Shown here in pieces: positions 37,020-47,050 of a stretch of 64,000 bases of DNA. Within the stretch, counting starts at the first letter, position 1. Each line of letters begins with the position of its first letter. This DNA comes from an uncultured Litoreibacter sp. GTDB taxonomy: Bacteria; Pseudomonadota; Alphaproteobacteria; Rhodobacterales; Rhodobacteraceae. The stretch lies in assembly GCF_947501785.1 (NCBI RefSeq), contig NZ_CANMXB010000001.1:2794501-2858500 (forward strand), written 5' to 3'. The notes under the pieces are model-generated. The model was not told the DNA's origin, ran no database searches, and was given only the letters and a program-made list of their open reading frames with translations. Both the position numbers and the translations under genes were made by a program.

Positions 37020-38103
37020 CGCCCTGATTGCCGCCATTCTGACCACGATGCAGCAGGATGTGGTCAAGGATCACGCAGGCCATCATCGCCTCCCCCACGG
37101 GAACGGCGCGGATGCCGACGCAGGGGTCGTGGCGGCCTTTGGTGATGATCTCGGTGTCTTCGCCGGATTTGGTCACGGTCCTGCGGGTCGTCAGGATTGA
37201 ACTTGTCGGCTTCACCGCAAAACGCACCACCAAATCCTGACCGGTGGATATGCCGCCCAAGATGCCGCCTGCGTGGTTTGAGCTGTAAACCGGGCCGTCT
37301 GGCCCCATGCTGATTTCATCCGCGTTCTCTTCTCCGGTGAGCATCGCGGCCTGCATTCCTGCGCCGATTTCCACGCCTTTGACGGCGTTGATCGACATCA
37401 TGGCAGCGGCGAGGTCGGTGTCGATCTTGGCATAAACCGGCGCGCCGAGACCTGCGGGTGCACCGGAGGCGACGACCTCGATCATCGCACCCACTGAGCT
37501 GCCGGATTTGCGCAGCCCGTCGAGATAGTCCGCCCATGTGGCTGCCGCATCGGCGTCAGGCACCCAGAACGGGTTCTGGTCGATTTGGGAAAGGTCGCGC
37601 TTGTCGGTCTTATATTCGCCCATTTGCACCATGTATCCGGTTATCTTGATTCCGGGTGCGAGCATCTTGATGGCTTCACGGGCAACGCCGCCAGCGGCAA
37701 CACGGGCTGCCGTTTCGCGGGCCGAGGACCTGCCGCCGCCGCGATAGTCGCGGATGCCGTATTTCTGCCAATAGGTGATATCGGCATGGCCGGGGCGGAA
37801 TTTTTCGGCGATGTCGCCGTAATCCTTCGAACGCTGATCGGTGTTTTCGATCATCAGCTGGATGGGCGTGCCGGTGGTTTTGCCTTCGAACACGCCGGAT
37901 AATATTTTCACCTCGTCGGCTTCGCGCCGTTGGGTGGTGTATTTGTTTTGTCCGGGTTTGCGCTTATCGAGCCAGACTTGGATCATCTCTGGCGTCAGCG
38001 GCACGTTTGGCGGGCAGCCGTCAACCGTGGCACCCAAGGCGGGTCCGTGGCTTTCGCCCCAGGTGGTCACGCGGAAAAGATGGCCAAAGCTGTTGATCGA
38101 CAT
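37009..38103 (-). CDS. aroC: Chorismate synthase
   Basis: 364 residues. FMN-dependent enzyme making chorismate from EPSP at the end of the shikimate pathway. It has [17 protein letters not shown], the Arg-rich [22 protein letters not shown], and the C-terminal [17 protein letters not shown]. Length and motifs are complete. It stands alone on the minus strand, with no other aro gene nearby. Confidence 0.96.
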   Translation of the reverse strand: MSINSFGHLFRVTTWGESHGPALGATVDGCPPNVPLTPEMIQVWLDKRKPGQNKYTTQRREADEVKILSGVFEGKTTGTPIQLMIENTDQRSKDYGDIAEKFRPGHADITYWQKYGIRDYRGGGRSSARETAARVAAGGVAREAIKMLAPGIKITGYMVQMGEYKTDKRDLSQIDQNPFWVPDADAAATWADYLDGLRKSGSSVGAMIEVVASGAPAGLGAPVYAKIDTDLAAAMMSINAVKGVEIGAGMQAAMLTGEENADEISMGPDGPVYSSNHAGGILGGISTGQDLVVRFAVKPTSSILTTRRTVTKSGEDTEIITKGRHDPCVGIRAVPVGEAMMACVILDHILLHRGQNGGNQGAIG

Positions 38104-38156
38104 GTGGGTGCTCCTGATTAGGAAACCAGATAAACGGCACCCGCCGAAAAGCCAAG

Positions 38157-38339
38157 CTACGCCTTCAGGCGGTCACGCCTGCGTCGGGCCAATGATGTTA
38201 TGGAAGTCACGGTGCGGTCGATGATGATGACCAGAAGGGCGGTCAACCAGATGGGCAGGTTATGCTCCGTCGCGACACCGAAAGCGAAATAAACGAGCCA
38301 CACAAAGAGCAGCTCAAGACACACGATAATTATAGACAA
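38157..38339 (-). CDS. Small membrane protein (60 residues), unknown
   Basis: Two hydrophobic stretches (about 2-24 and 28-42) and a basic end ([12 protein letters not shown]). The start is a TTG with a purine-rich stretch just before it and an AGGAGG some 17 bases away, too far for a normal site, so another start (GTG at residue 6) is possible. I do not recognise it. It may be real because the hydrophobic pattern and basic tail suit a membrane peptide, but it could be chance. Confidence 0.4.
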   Translation of the reverse strand: MSIIIVCLELLFVWLVYFAFGVATEHNLPIWLTALLVIIIDRTVTSITSLARRRRDRLKA

Positions 38340-38373
38340 TCCCCCAAGGGCGCCTCCTTTCTCCTAAATTTCT

Positions 38374-38396
38374 TGATGTGAATACACGTTACATCA
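38374..38396. promoter_or_regulatory. Operator-like inverted repeat
   Basis: TGATGT (38374-38379) and ACATCA (38391-38396) are separated by 11 bases. The site lies upstream of both the small membrane ORF (minus) and the VOC gene (plus). Confidence 0.35.
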
Positions 38397-38502
38397 TTTT
38401 GACGCAAAAAGCGAGCGGTATCTGGCGCTTCTTGTGACGGACTTCCGGTTCGCTTAGCCTGTGCGGGTCGCAATGCTCGGAGTTGGGAAAGGAATTGGTG
38501 GA

Positions 38503-38919
38503 ATGATTGCCTATGTCACGGTTGGTGCTGACGACATCGCACGCGCAAAACGGTTCTATTCGGCGTTTCTGCCAGCCCTTGGCTATGGGGTGAAAGAAGG
38601 GCCCGAGGGCCTAAGCTACGCGCTGCCAATAGAGCCTAATCAACGTCCGATGCTGCCGGATTTTTATGTGAAACCGACCTTTGATGGCGGGCCTGCCTCT
38701 GCCGGGAATGGGGCAATGGTGGCTTTTGAGGTGAGCAGTCAGGCCAAAGTGCGTGATCTGCATGCCGCCGCGCTTGCTGGTGGTGGCGCCGATGAGGGCC
38801 AGCCCGGGTTTCGTGACGCCTATGGCGCGCATTTCTACGTTGGATATGTGCGCGACCCCCAAGGCAACAAGATTGCCCTGTTCTGTGACAATGCGAACGA
38901 ACCGGGGCGAGACGACTAA
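38503..38919 (+). CDS. VOC-family (glyoxalase/dioxygenase-fold) protein
   Basis: 138 residues of one VOC unit with the two beta-alpha-beta-beta-beta modules: MIAYVTVGADDIARAKRFY and GFRDAYGAHFYVGYVRDPQGNKIALF. The family covers glyoxalases, dioxygenases and resistance proteins; the metal residues are not complete enough to name a reaction. ATG 38503 follows a GGTGGA. A two-way terminator follows at 38953. Confidence 0.8.
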   Translation: MIAYVTVGADDIARAKRFYSAFLPALGYGVKEGPEGLSYALPIEPNQRPMLPDFYVKPTFDGGPASAGNGAMVAFEVSSQAKVRDLHAAALAGGGADEGQPGFRDAYGAHFYVGYVRDPQGNKIALFCDNANEPGRDD

Positions 38920-38952
38920 GCGGGATTTCAGCAGGCAGAACGGCGCAACAAA

Positions 38953-38978
38953 AAAGGCGCGCCCGAAGGCACGCCTTT
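38953..38978. terminator. Bidirectional terminator between VOC gene and petC
   Basis: AAAGGCGCGCC and GGCACGCCTTT form an 11-bp stem with one mismatch/wobble and a CGAA loop. On the minus strand the stem is followed by a T-run (TTTTTTG), suiting the end of petABC; on the plus strand it closes the VOC gene. Confidence 0.8.
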
Positions 38979-38998
38979 AGAAGATCTTGTGGGGACGC

Positions 38999-39805
38999 TT
39001 ACTCTTTACGTTTGGCGGCGGCCCAGAGCTTTTTGTTGGTCAGGTACAGCAGCACAGACAGCACCGTTAGGAAGAACACAGCGACGAAGCCGGTTTGCTT
39101 GCGCGCGATCAGCTTGGGCTCTGCGGTCCACATCAGGAAGGCGGAGACGTCTTCGGAGATGTGCGACAGGTCCGTGTCGTGGCCGTCGTCAAATTCGACG
39201 TCATCACCGTAGAGCGGCGGCGCCATGGAAATCCAGCCACCCGGGAAGGCGGTGTTTTCATAGAGCGTTACGCCCGCCTCTTCCTTCTCTTCGCCGGTAT
39301 AGCCGGTCAGCAGAGAGTAGATGTATTCCGGACCACCAATGCCGTTGACGAATTGGCTGATCCCGGTGCCGTAGGGGCCGTGGAAGCCCGCACGAGCCTT
39401 GGCCATCAGCGACAAGTCAGGCGCGCCTGCAGAATTCACGGCGGGGAAGTTGTCGGTGGGCTTCAAGGCCCGAAGCTCTTCCAGATCGGGATCATAGAGG
39501 TGCTGGTTGGCGGGTTCGTCCGCGATAAACAACTCGGCGACATACGCCTTCATCTGATCCTCGGGCAGGTGTGGCCCGCCTTCGTCGGACAAGGTCCGCA
39601 GGGGCACAAACTTCAACCCGTGACAGCCGGAACAGACCTGTGTGTAGACCTTCAAGCCGCGCTGCAGCTGGTTTTGATCATAGGTTCCGAACGGGCCTTC
39701 AAAGCTGAAGTCCTTGTCCTTGATTTTACCTTCGCCACCCGCCGCGATCGCGGCGGAGGTGAGACCGGCAATTGCCAGCGTTGCGAGTGAGAGTTTCTTG
39801 AGCAT
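38999..39805 (-). CDS. petC: Cytochrome c1 of the bc1 complex
   Basis: 268 residues from ATG 39805. Signal peptide (cleavage near AAIAAGG, residue 21), haem motif CSGCH in [16 protein letters not shown], methionine ligand region in the second half (SMAPPLY), and a C-terminal membrane anchor ([17 protein letters not shown]). It carries electrons from the Rieske centre to soluble cytochrome c. Last gene of petABC. Confidence 0.95.
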   Translation of the reverse strand: MLKKLSLATLAIAGLTSAAIAAGGEGKIKDKDFSFEGPFGTYDQNQLQRGLKVYTQVCSGCHGLKFVPLRTLSDEGGPHLPEDQMKAYVAELFIADEPANQHLYDPDLEELRALKPTDNFPAVNSAGAPDLSLMAKARAGFHGPYGTGISQFVNGIGGPEYIYSLLTGYTGEEKEEAGVTLYENTAFPGGWISMAPPLYGDDVEFDDGHDTDLSHISEDVSAFLMWTAEPKLIARKQTGFVAVFFLTVLSVLLYLTNKKLWAAAKRKE

Positions 39806-39818
39806 TGGGTTCTTCCTC

Positions 39819-41153
39819 TTACTCAGCGGGCTGCGAAGCAGCGTCTTTTTTGGCAGGGTAATGCGCATCGAAGTCTTCCTCGATGGTCGCAGGCCGCGGC
39901 AACGGCTTCTCAATCACCCCGAGTAACGGCAGAATGATCAGGAAGTAGGCGAACCAATACGCCGACGCGATCAAAGAGATCGTCGCGTATGGCTCTTCCG
40001 CAGGCTGGGCCCCGACCCACATCAACACCATGAAGTCGATCACCAGCAGCGCGAACCACCATTTGAACATCGGGCGGTACCGGCCGGAGCGGACCGAAGA
40101 CGTGTCCAGCCACGGGGCCAGCGCCATCACCGCGATCGCGCCGAACATGGCGGCAACCCCGAAGAACTTGGCGTCAACGATGCCAGCGGTCAGGAAGGTT
40201 GTCAGCTGCACAACCCAGACCTCAGCGGTGAAGGCCCGCAGGATCGCGTAGAACGGCAGGAAGTACCATTCCGGCACGATGTGGGCCGGCGTCGCCAGGG
40301 CGTTCGCTTCGATATAGTTGTCGGGGTGGCCAAGGTAGTTTGGCATGAAGCCTACGATGGCCCAGAACACCACCATGATCACGGCCAGCGCAAACAGGTC
40401 CTTGATCACGAAGTACGGCCAGAACGGCAGCGTGTCTTTCTTGGCCTCTTCCTTGGACGTCCGGCGCACCTCAATCCCGGTCGGGTTGTTGTTGCCGGTG
40501 GTGTGGAACGCCCAGATGTGGACGATGACCAGACCGGCAATCACGAAGGGCAGCAGGTAGTGCAGCGAGAAGAAGCGATTCAACGTGGCGTTGTCCACCG
40601 CGGGCCCACCTAGGAGCCACGTTTGCAGCATCTCACCAACGCCCGGGATCGCACCGAACAGGCCGGTGATAACGGTCGCGCCCCAGAAGGACATCTGACC
40701 CCATGGCAGCACGTAGCCCATAAAGGCGGTGCCCATCATGGCGAGGTAGATGATCATGCCGATGATCCACGTGATTTCGCGTGGGGCCTTGTAGGAGCCG
40801 TAATAGAGACCACGGAAAATGTGCATGTAGACCGCAATGAAGAACAGCGATGCGCCGTTCTGGTGCAGGTAGCGCAGCATGTAGCCGCCGTTGACATTGC
40901 GCATGATGTGCTCGACCGACGCAAAGGCGTTGTCGACATGCGGCGTGTAATGCATCGCCAGCACAATGCCGGTGATGATTTGCAGCGCCAGACAGAAGGT
41001 CAGCACAATGCCCCAGATCCACATCCAGTTCAGGTTCTTGGGCGTGGGGATCATCAGCGTGTCATACAGCAGGCCAATGACGGGCAAACGGGAGTTCACC
41101 CATTTTTCGCCGCGGGTTTTTGGTTCGTAATGGTCGTGTGGGATACCAGCCAT
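39819..41153 (-). CDS. petB: Cytochrome b of the bc1 complex
   Basis: 444 residues, eight membrane helices. Haem-binding His pairs lie in helices B and D ([26 protein letters not shown] segment; [23 protein letters not shown]). The PEWY motif of the quinol-oxidation site reads [12 protein letters not shown]. It is 14 bases from petA and 13 from petC. Confidence 0.97.
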   Translation of the reverse strand: MAGIPHDHYEPKTRGEKWVNSRLPVIGLLYDTLMIPTPKNLNWMWIWGIVLTFCLALQIITGIVLAMHYTPHVDNAFASVEHIMRNVNGGYMLRYLHQNGASLFFIAVYMHIFRGLYYGSYKAPREITWIIGMIIYLAMMGTAFMGYVLPWGQMSFWGATVITGLFGAIPGVGEMLQTWLLGGPAVDNATLNRFFSLHYLLPFVIAGLVIVHIWAFHTTGNNNPTGIEVRRTSKEEAKKDTLPFWPYFVIKDLFALAVIMVVFWAIVGFMPNYLGHPDNYIEANALATPAHIVPEWYFLPFYAILRAFTAEVWVVQLTTFLTAGIVDAKFFGVAAMFGAIAVMALAPWLDTSSVRSGRYRPMFKWWFALLVIDFMVLMWVGAQPAEEPYATISLIASAYWFAYFLIILPLLGVIEKPLPRPATIEEDFDAHYPAKKDAASQPAE

Positions 41154-41167
41154 GTTCGTGTTCTCCC

Positions 41168-41731
41168 TTAACCGAGCTTGATGACAGTGTCAGATGTGAA
41201 GACCGCAGTCGGAACCGGCAGGTTCGTCGGCGCTGGACCTTTGCGGATGCGGCCTGCGGTGTCGTAGTGCGACCCGTGGCACGGGCAGAACCAGCCGCCA
41301 AAATCGCCTGCGTCTCCCAGAGGCACGCAGCCGAGGTGGGTGCACACACCCATCATGACCAGCCATTCACCGGCTTCGTCCAGCGTGCGGTTCGCATCGG
41401 CGGCGTCCGCCTCGGACCCAAGATTGTCGTTCTGCGCGACGGGGTCGGGCAGGTCGGACAGCGCGACGGCGCGGGCCTCTTCAATTTCTTCGGCGGAACG
41501 GCGGCGGATGAAGACCGGCTTGCCCAGCCATTTGACCGTTATCTGCGTGCCGGGCTCAACATCCGCGACATCAACATCGATGGAGGCAAGGGCCTGCACA
41601 TCGGCAGATGGGTTCATCTGATTCACCAGCGGCCATACTGCGGCACCTGCTGTGACCGCGCCTGCGGCCCCCGTTGCGTAGTAAAGAAAGTCGCGGCGTG
41701 TGTTGCCGCTATGATCGTCTGCTTGGGACAC
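41168..41731 (-). CDS. petA: Rieske iron-sulfur subunit of the bc1 complex
   Basis: 187 residues. A Tat-type N-terminus ([15 protein letters not shown]) with a single membrane anchor, then the Rieske 2Fe-2S domain with CTHLGCVP and CPCHGSHYD (Cys-His pairs). It takes electrons from ubiquinol and passes them to cytochrome c1. First gene of the operon. Confidence 0.97.
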   Translation of the reverse strand: MSQADDHSGNTRRDFLYYATGAAGAVTAGAAVWPLVNQMNPSADVQALASIDVDVADVEPGTQITVKWLGKPVFIRRRSAEEIEEARAVALSDLPDPVAQNDNLGSEADAADANRTLDEAGEWLVMMGVCTHLGCVPLGDAGDFGGWFCPCHGSHYDTAGRIRKGPAPTNLPVPTAVFTSDTVIKLG

Positions 41732-41868
41732 GGAAACTTCTCCATTGTCTGCCTGGCGCGCCGGGCATATTCCTGTAACGCCCAGCCATGTGGCGGACGC
41801 CCTCGCGCGGTTGTTACAGTCAAGCTAGGGGAGTCGTCCAGAGTGGAAACCATAAGAAGGCAAGCCAA

Positions 41869-42318
41869 TTGTCGCACCAGGTCCAAATTGCGGCTTTTCA
41901 GCCAGATTTAGCGCCCAATTTGGGGTCATTGGTACGCCTTGGCGTGTGTTTTGGCGCCCCGTTGCACGTGATCGAACCCTGTGGCTTCCCGTTTTCGATG
42001 AAGTTGCTGCGCACGCGGGCACTGGATTACGGCGAAAAGGCCGATGTCAGACATCATGATGATTGGGACATGTTTCAACAGAAGCGGTCAGGTAGGCTGA
42101 TTTTGCTGAGCACCAAAGGCCGGACCGACTTGTGGGATTTCAACTTTGCGCCGGAGGACTGTTTGTTGCTGGGCCGCGAAAGCGCCGGCGTGCCCGACAC
42201 GGTCGCGGCCTGCGCAGATCATGTCATCCGCATCGCCATGCCTGGCGACGGTCGCAGCCTGAATGTCGCGATTGCCGCCGGGATCGCGCTGGGCGAGGCA
42301 ACGCGACAGCTGCACTAA
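41869..42318 (+). CDS. trmL: tRNA (cytidine/uridine-34-2'-O)-methyltransferase
   Basis: 149-residue SPOUT methyltransferase of the TrmL type acting on the wobble base of tRNA-Leu. N-terminal QPDLAPNLGSLVRLG, knot motifs LLGRESAGVPD and IAMPGDGRSLNVAIAAGIAL. The start is a TTG at 41869 with AAGAAGG 9 bases upstream; the frame is open further up but without a site. The 3' end overlaps the GNAT gene by 4 bases (convergent). Confidence 0.92.
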   Translation: MSHQVQIAAFQPDLAPNLGSLVRLGVCFGAPLHVIEPCGFPFSMKLLRTRALDYGEKADVRHHDDWDMFQQKRSGRLILLSTKGRTDLWDFNFAPEDCLLLGRESAGVPDTVAACADHVIRIAMPGDGRSLNVAIAAGIALGEATRQLH

Positions 42319-42740
42319 AGCGTAAGGGACATGTCACGATGTGGAATGCCGGCGTCGTCATATTCAGGGCCAAAGACCTCAAACCCGAGTTTTTCGTAAA
42401 AGCCGATGGCATGGGTTTGGGACCCAAGGACTGCCGTGTCAAATCTGCCGTCGGCCTTGAGGTCATCAAGGATATAGCGCATCAATTTAGACCCTGTTCC
42501 GGCTGAGCGCGCCTCTTTCAGCACCGCGACGCGTTGTATTTTGGCGGCCCCGTCCAGCGGCAAAACGCGCGCGGTCGCCACCGGTTTTCCATCCATATGC
42601 AGCAGGTAATGCAGGCAATCGGGGTCTTTGCCGTCCACCTCTTCCTGTTCCGGCACGTTTTGGCCTTCGATGAAGACGACCCGCCTGATCGCAAGGCAGG
42701 TACTGAGATCAGAAGTGTCTGGAAGTCGTATGATCTGCAT
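42315..42740 (-). CDS. GNAT-family N-acetyltransferase
   Basis: 141 residues. The acetyl-CoA loop (VAVLKEARSAGTGSKLMRYIL, Q/RxxGxG/A type) and the C-terminal YEKLGFEVFGPEYDDAGIPHRDM are like ElaA/PhnO-type GNATs. The substrate is unknown. Its ATG overlaps the GST stop by one base (TAATG), so it is translated with the preceding gene. Confidence 0.85.
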   Translation of the reverse strand: MQIIRLPDTSDLSTCLAIRRVVFIEGQNVPEQEEVDGKDPDCLHYLLHMDGKPVATARVLPLDGAAKIQRVAVLKEARSAGTGSKLMRYILDDLKADGRFDTAVLGSQTHAIGFYEKLGFEVFGPEYDDAGIPHRDMSLTL

Positions 42741-43336
42741 TAGGCGTGGGGCTCAGTCGCCACCATGGCGTCGCGGGTGGAGATGGTTTCAAACCACGCG
42801 CTGAGCCTGGGCCTGCCGTCTCGCCAATTGCGGTCGGCATGGCGGAAATCGAGGTAACCCAGCGCGCAGCCCAAGGCGATATGGCCCATGTCAAACCCGC
42901 CGCTGACGCCATTGGCCTCAAGATGGTCCAATGCGCGGGTGACCTTGGCCCATTGCGCTTCGATCATGGCGGGGGAGCGTTCGCCTTCGGGGCGCGCACG
43001 GTGCTCGTACACCATCAAGACCGCCGCATCCATGATGCCATCGGACAGGGCCTCCAGCGCCAGGACTTCATAAAGCTTGCCGCTTGGATAGAATTTCCCG
43101 CTATCTTGGTCGTCCAGATAGCGGCAGATGACGCGGCTGTCGAAAAGCGCAGCACCGTCATTCAGCGTCAGGGTTGGGATTTTGCCAAGCGGGTTGTGGT
43201 CGGTCGGCATCTTTTCCGAATTGACCGGAGAGCCGACGGAATGCGCGATTTCGATCTGGTCAATCTGCCCGGTTTCACGTGCCAGAACCTGCACCTTGCG
43301 GCAAAAGGGAGAGGCGGGATTGTCGTATAGAATCAT
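42740..43336 (-). CDS. Glutathione S-transferase family protein
   Basis: 198 residues. Thioredoxin-like N-terminal half (ILYDNPASPFCRKVQVLAR, SRVICRYLDDQ) and helical C-terminal half. Second GST of the window; it is followed by the GNAT gene and preceded by the PaiB-like gene (25 bases). The start at 43336 follows AGGACAG. Confidence 0.85.
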   Translation of the reverse strand: MILYDNPASPFCRKVQVLARETGQIDQIEIAHSVGSPVNSEKMPTDHNPLGKIPTLTLNDGAALFDSRVICRYLDDQDSGKFYPSGKLYEVLALEALSDGIMDAAVLMVYEHRARPEGERSPAMIEAQWAKVTRALDHLEANGVSGGFDMGHIALGCALGYLDFRHADRNWRDGRPRLSAWFETISTRDAMVATEPHA

Positions 43337-43361
43337 GATCTGTCCTGACTGTCTTTCGTGT

Positions 43362-43979
43362 CTATTTCGCGCCACGCATCAGCGCGGCGAGTGTCGCAAT
43401 TTCTTGCCCCTGCCCGTAGGCCGCGACGCCCTGCGCGGCTTTGACCCGCACTTCGTCGGGCTTATTCTGGCCAAGCTTCCATGTCCCTTCGATCTTGGTC
43501 ACCTCCATCCGGTAGGGCAAGATCATCCGCATCATTTTTTCCATCACACCGTCGGTCAATTTGGACGTAGTCCAAGGCCTTTTTGGCAATAATAGGGTCT
43601 CAAAATGCTCGGACAACCTGTCCAGCACCGCGTGCATATCTTCCGTGGGCATCGGGTACAAAACGCCGGTGATCCTGACCGAAACGTAGTTCCACGTCGG
43701 GACCTGATCCGGGGTCTCGTACCAATCCGGAGAGATGTAGCTGTCCGGCCCGAGCGCGGTGATGACGCAAGGCAGCGGGTTCTTGCATAGCCGCGCAATG
43801 GGGTTCGAGCGCACGAGGTGCAGCTCTGCCGATGTGCCGTCTGGATCCAGCAGGAAAGGGATGTGGGATGTGTGCGGCCCGTCTTCGCCGTTGATGGCGA
43901 GCGTCCCGAACGCCCGCTCGCGCGCAAAATCAATGTTGCGCTGCGGGTCTTCGGTACGGAAAGTGGGGTTGGGGTGCAT
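43362..43979 (-). CDS. FMN-binding negative transcriptional regulator, PaiB family
   Basis: 205 residues. Split-barrel FMN-binding fold: AFGTLAINGEDGPHTSHIPFLLD, HLVRSNPIAR, DQVPTWNYVSVRITG, and a C-terminal LTDGVMEKMMRMI. The family is described in Bacillus as PaiB, a repressor of sporulation genes; here it is more probably a flavin-binding protein of unknown role. The ATG at 43979 starts at the conserved MHPNPTF. It has a 67-base gap to the GST gene upstream. Confidence 0.87.
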   Translation of the reverse strand: MHPNPTFRTEDPQRNIDFARERAFGTLAINGEDGPHTSHIPFLLDPDGTSAELHLVRSNPIARLCKNPLPCVITALGPDSYISPDWYETPDQVPTWNYVSVRITGVLYPMPTEDMHAVLDRLSEHFETLLLPKRPWTTSKLTDGVMEKMMRMILPYRMEVTKIEGTWKLGQNKPDEVRVKAAQGVAAYGQGQEIATLAALMRGAK

Positions 43980-44046
43980 CTTCTCGGGTCCTTTGCCCGG
44001 GACCCTAGCGGCGTGCGCAGCGCCGTCCAAGTGCGGGATTGTACCC

Positions 44047-44670
44047 TTACGCGAAGACGGTGACCGGGTCCCCGGCCTGCCATTTCGGATATTTGCCCAT
44101 GATATGCGCGAAACGGTCGCTTTCGGTGAAGGCGTCAAGCCAGTGGCGCAGGTTGTGCCAGTCCTGTGCGTCGAACCACGCACGGTCGGTGTTGGCGAAT
44201 TGGCGCACAAAAGTAGCGGTTGCCATGTCAGGCAAGGTCGGATGGTCGCCATAGAGGTAGGGCTTTTTGCCGAGCTGTGCGTCCAGCTTGCGCAGAAAGA
44301 CGGAAGCGTTTTGGCGTTCTAGTTCAGGGTCGCTTTGGTGGCGGTTTTGGTATTTGTAGCGATCAAGCGCGGTCTTGAACGGGCTGTCGCATTCCGCGAT
44401 CAGCGCGCGGCCTTCCGGCGGGAAATTTAGCCAGCCTTCTGGGTCGTTTTGTGCAAGCGCCCAGTCCATGATGTCTAGGCTTTCCTCGATCACGGTATCC
44501 TTCGCTACGATCACGGGGACGGTGCCTTTGGGGGAGGCCTCAAGAAACTCAGGGGCTTTGTCGCGAAGCAGGATTTCCCGCAATTCAGTCTCTATCCCCG
44601 CAGAAACAAGCGCCAATCGCGCCCGCATCGCATAGGGGCAGCGGCGGAAACTGTACAGGATCGGCCTCAT
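44047..44670 (-). CDS. Glutathione S-transferase family protein
   Basis: 207 residues; N-terminal ILYSFRRCPYAMRARLAL (a CPYA glutaredoxin-type active Cys, as in Omega/beta-like or GrxB-like GSTs), then VPVIVAKDTVIEESLDIMDW, then the helical domain. The Cys suggests thiol transfer. It overlaps the end of mtaB by ATGA. Confidence 0.86.
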   Translation of the reverse strand: MRPILYSFRRCPYAMRARLALVSAGIETELREILLRDKAPEFLEASPKGTVPVIVAKDTVIEESLDIMDWALAQNDPEGWLNFPPEGRALIAECDSPFKTALDRYKYQNRHQSDPELERQNASVFLRKLDAQLGKKPYLYGDHPTLPDMATATFVRQFANTDRAWFDAQDWHNLRHWLDAFTESDRFAHIMGKYPKWQAGDPVTVFA

Positions 44671-45923
44671 GCGACCAGCTGCGTTCCGGCCACGTCCTTG
44701 ATCTTTGTGATCACAATTTGACCTTCGGGTTGATCGTTATCGAACACGACCTCCGCAAACTGCGCAGTGCGGCCCATGCGCGGGTTTTCCATTAGCACGT
44801 GGTGAGTTTGACCAATCTGCGCGTTGACGTGGCGGCTGACCTGTTCGGCACCCGCCCGGCGCAGGCGCGCCGCGCGGTCTTTGATCGCCTTGCCGTTGAC
44901 CTGAGGCATCTTTGCCGCGGGCGTGCCGGGGCGCGGTGAATAAGGAAAGACATGCAGCCAAGTCAAATCGCAGTCAGCGACCAACTTGAGGGAATTGGCG
45001 AACATCTCCTCCGTCTCGGTTGGGAAGCCCGCGATTATGTCGGCACCGAAGGTCATGTCAGGGCGCAGCTTTTTGGCGTCCTCGCAGAACTTGATCGCGT
45101 CGTCTCGCAAATGGCGTCGTTTCATGCGCTTGAGGATCATGTTGTCGCCGGCCTGCAGAGACAGGTGCATGTGGGGCATCAGGCGCGGTTCAGACGCTAT
45201 GGCCTGCATCAGGGCCTCGTCCACCTCGATCGAATCGATGGAAGAGATGCGGAGGCGGGGCAAGTCGGGGACCAGTTTTAGGATGCGCATGACCAGATCG
45301 CCCAGCTTTGGCTCGGACGGCAAGTCCGCGCCCCAGCTGGTGAGATCCACACCGGTGAGCACAACTTCGTTGAAGCCGCGATCTACGAGACGTTTGATCT
45401 GGTCGACGATAACGCCTGCAGGCACAGACCGCGAATTGCCGCGGCCATAGGGGATGATGCAGAAGGTGCAGCGGTGGTCGCAGCCGTTTTGCACCTGCAC
45501 GTAGGCGCGCGACCGGGTTCCGAAGCCGTCAATCAGGTGGGATGCGGTTTCCGTCACGGACATGATGTCGTCCACGACCACTTTTTCGGTCTCTCCGATG
45601 AAGCCACCAAAATTGGCCCATGTCTGGGCCTGCATCTTTTCAGTGTTGCCGATGACGTGGTCGACCTCGGACATGGCGGCGAAGGTTTCGGGTTCGATCT
45701 GCGCGGCGCAGCCGGTGACGATCATGCGCGCGTTGGGGTTGTCGCGGCGCAGTTTGCGGATTTCCTGGCGCGCCTTGCGCACAGCTTCGGCGGTGACGGC
45801 GCAGGTGTTGACGATCACCGCATCCTCGACCCCTGCGGCCGAGGTCAGTTCCTTCATCGCTTGCGTTTCGTAGCTGTTGAGGCGGCAGCCGAGAGTGGCA
45901 AATATCGGCGGTTTGGAAGTCAT
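44667..45923 (-). CDS. mtaB: tRNA t6A37 methylthiotransferase
   Basis: 418 residues. Adds a methylthio group to t6A37 of tRNAs that read ANN codons. Seen: N-terminal UPF0004 domain with three Cys (GCRLNSYET, VNTCAVT, VTGCAAQ), radical-SAM motif CDHRCTFCIIPYGRGNSRS, and a C-terminal TRAM-like part. It is coupled to dapF (stop/start overlap) and to the GST gene. Confidence 0.93.
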   Translation of the reverse strand: MTSKPPIFATLGCRLNSYETQAMKELTSAAGVEDAVIVNTCAVTAEAVRKARQEIRKLRRDNPNARMIVTGCAAQIEPETFAAMSEVDHVIGNTEKMQAQTWANFGGFIGETEKVVVDDIMSVTETASHLIDGFGTRSRAYVQVQNGCDHRCTFCIIPYGRGNSRSVPAGVIVDQIKRLVDRGFNEVVLTGVDLTSWGADLPSEPKLGDLVMRILKLVPDLPRLRISSIDSIEVDEALMQAIASEPRLMPHMHLSLQAGDNMILKRMKRRHLRDDAIKFCEDAKKLRPDMTFGADIIAGFPTETEEMFANSLKLVADCDLTWLHVFPYSPRPGTPAAKMPQVNGKAIKDRAARLRRAGAEQVSRHVNAQIGQTHHVLMENPRMGRTAQFAEVVFDNDQPEGQIVITKIKDVAGTQLVA

Positions 45924-46759
45924 CAGATGTTGGCCAAAAATGTGGGTGTCAAATGTCCGGAAAACACATGGGCCGTTGGTCCGGTCATCCAGACACCGTC
46001 TTCGCGCCAGTCTATGTCAATCCGCCCACCATCAAGATCAATGGCCACTTGTCGCCCAGTTAGACCCTTTCTGGCGGCCGCAACGGCGGTCGCGCAAGAA
46101 GAGGACCCGGATGCCAAAGTTACCCCGACGCCCCGTTCCCAAACGCGCATCCGCAGGTGATTTTCACCGATAAGGGACGCGAATTGCACATTCGTGCGTT
46201 CGGGGAAAAGCTCGTGGTGTTCGAAAAGCGGTCCAAGCGCCTCCAGATCAACCGTCTCAGCGTCATCTACAAAGAACGTGCAATGCGGGTTGCCCATGCC
46301 GGTCGCGGTTGGCGCGCCGTCAATTGGCAGCGCCAACGTGTCCATTTCCTGCGCCAGTGGCACATCGGCCCAGTCCAGCATCGGCTGCCCCATATTGACG
46401 CCGACCAGCCCATCCGCCACCTGCACAGCGCTCAGAACGCCGCGTTCCGTTTTCAGCGTGAGCGCGTCGCGTCCAAGGCGCGTCATTTCATATTGGGCAA
46501 TGCAGCGTGTGGCGTTGCCGCAGGCCCCGGAAACGGAGCCATCTGCGTTAAAGAAGGTCAGCGCAATGTCGGCATCTTTCGGTGCGGTCAAAACGGCGAG
46601 CTGGTCGAATCCCACGCCACGGTGCCGATCGCCCAATGCGCGGGCCAAGGCCGCGTCAACCACAGCGTCGCCATCCCGTTGGTCGATAACCACGAAATCA
46701 TTGCCGAGCCCATGCATCTTCATGAATGGCAGGCCTTTTGATGCAGTGTCATGTTGCAT
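45923..46759 (-). CDS. dapF: Diaminopimelate epimerase
   Basis: 278 residues. Interconverts LL- and meso-diaminopimelate for lysine and peptidoglycan synthesis. The two catalytic Cys are in GACGNATRC and [14 protein letters not shown]-terminal [13 protein letters not shown] is clear. I used the ATG at 46759; the ATG at 46789 and an internal one at 46723 are also possible because none has a good ribosome site. The promoter region lies toward tRNA-Lys. Confidence 0.95.
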   Translation of the reverse strand: MQHDTASKGLPFMKMHGLGNDFVVIDQRDGDAVVDAALARALGDRHRGVGFDQLAVLTAPKDADIALTFFNADGSVSGACGNATRCIAQYEMTRLGRDALTLKTERGVLSAVQVADGLVGVNMGQPMLDWADVPLAQEMDTLALPIDGAPTATGMGNPHCTFFVDDAETVDLEALGPLFEHHELFPERTNVQFASLIGENHLRMRVWERGVGVTLASGSSSCATAVAAARKGLTGRQVAIDLDGGRIDIDWREDGVWMTGPTAHVFSGHLTPTFLANI

Positions 46760-46816
46760 GAAGCGCCATATAGTCGCGTTCCGGGGCATTTGAAAGCGAA
46801 TGCACGGATTTTGGGG

Positions 46817-46844
46817 TTGACCGCCTGCGCGGGCGTTCTTAGAA
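46817..46844 (+). promoter_or_regulatory. Promoter of tRNA-Lys
   Basis: TTGACC (46817-46822) and TTAGAA (46839-46844) with a 16-base spacer, ending 11 bases before the mature tRNA. Confidence 0.5.
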
Positions 46845-46855
46845 GCACCCCTCGT

Positions 46856-46931
46856 GGGCCCTTAGCTCAGTTGGTAGAGCAACTGACTTTTAATCAGTAG
46901 GTCGATGGTTCGAACCCATCAGGGCTCACCA
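46856..46931 (+). tRNA. tRNA-Lys (anticodon TTT)
   Basis: 76 bases with all four arms; acceptor stem GGGCCCT/AGGGCTC, anticodon stem ACTGA/TCAGT, loop CTTTTAA giving TTT at 46889-46891, T arm with GGTTCGAACCC, and an encoded CCA. Confidence 0.97.
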
Positions 46932-47050
46932 CTTTTTCTTCGAAAAGAATGTGATGACTGGTGCCGACCCCGCGGGGGAGCGGCGCTTTGTCGTGGGGTT
47001 GCAAAGCTGTTAGGATTGGTGCGCAGCAATCTGAGCAGGAGCAATACATC

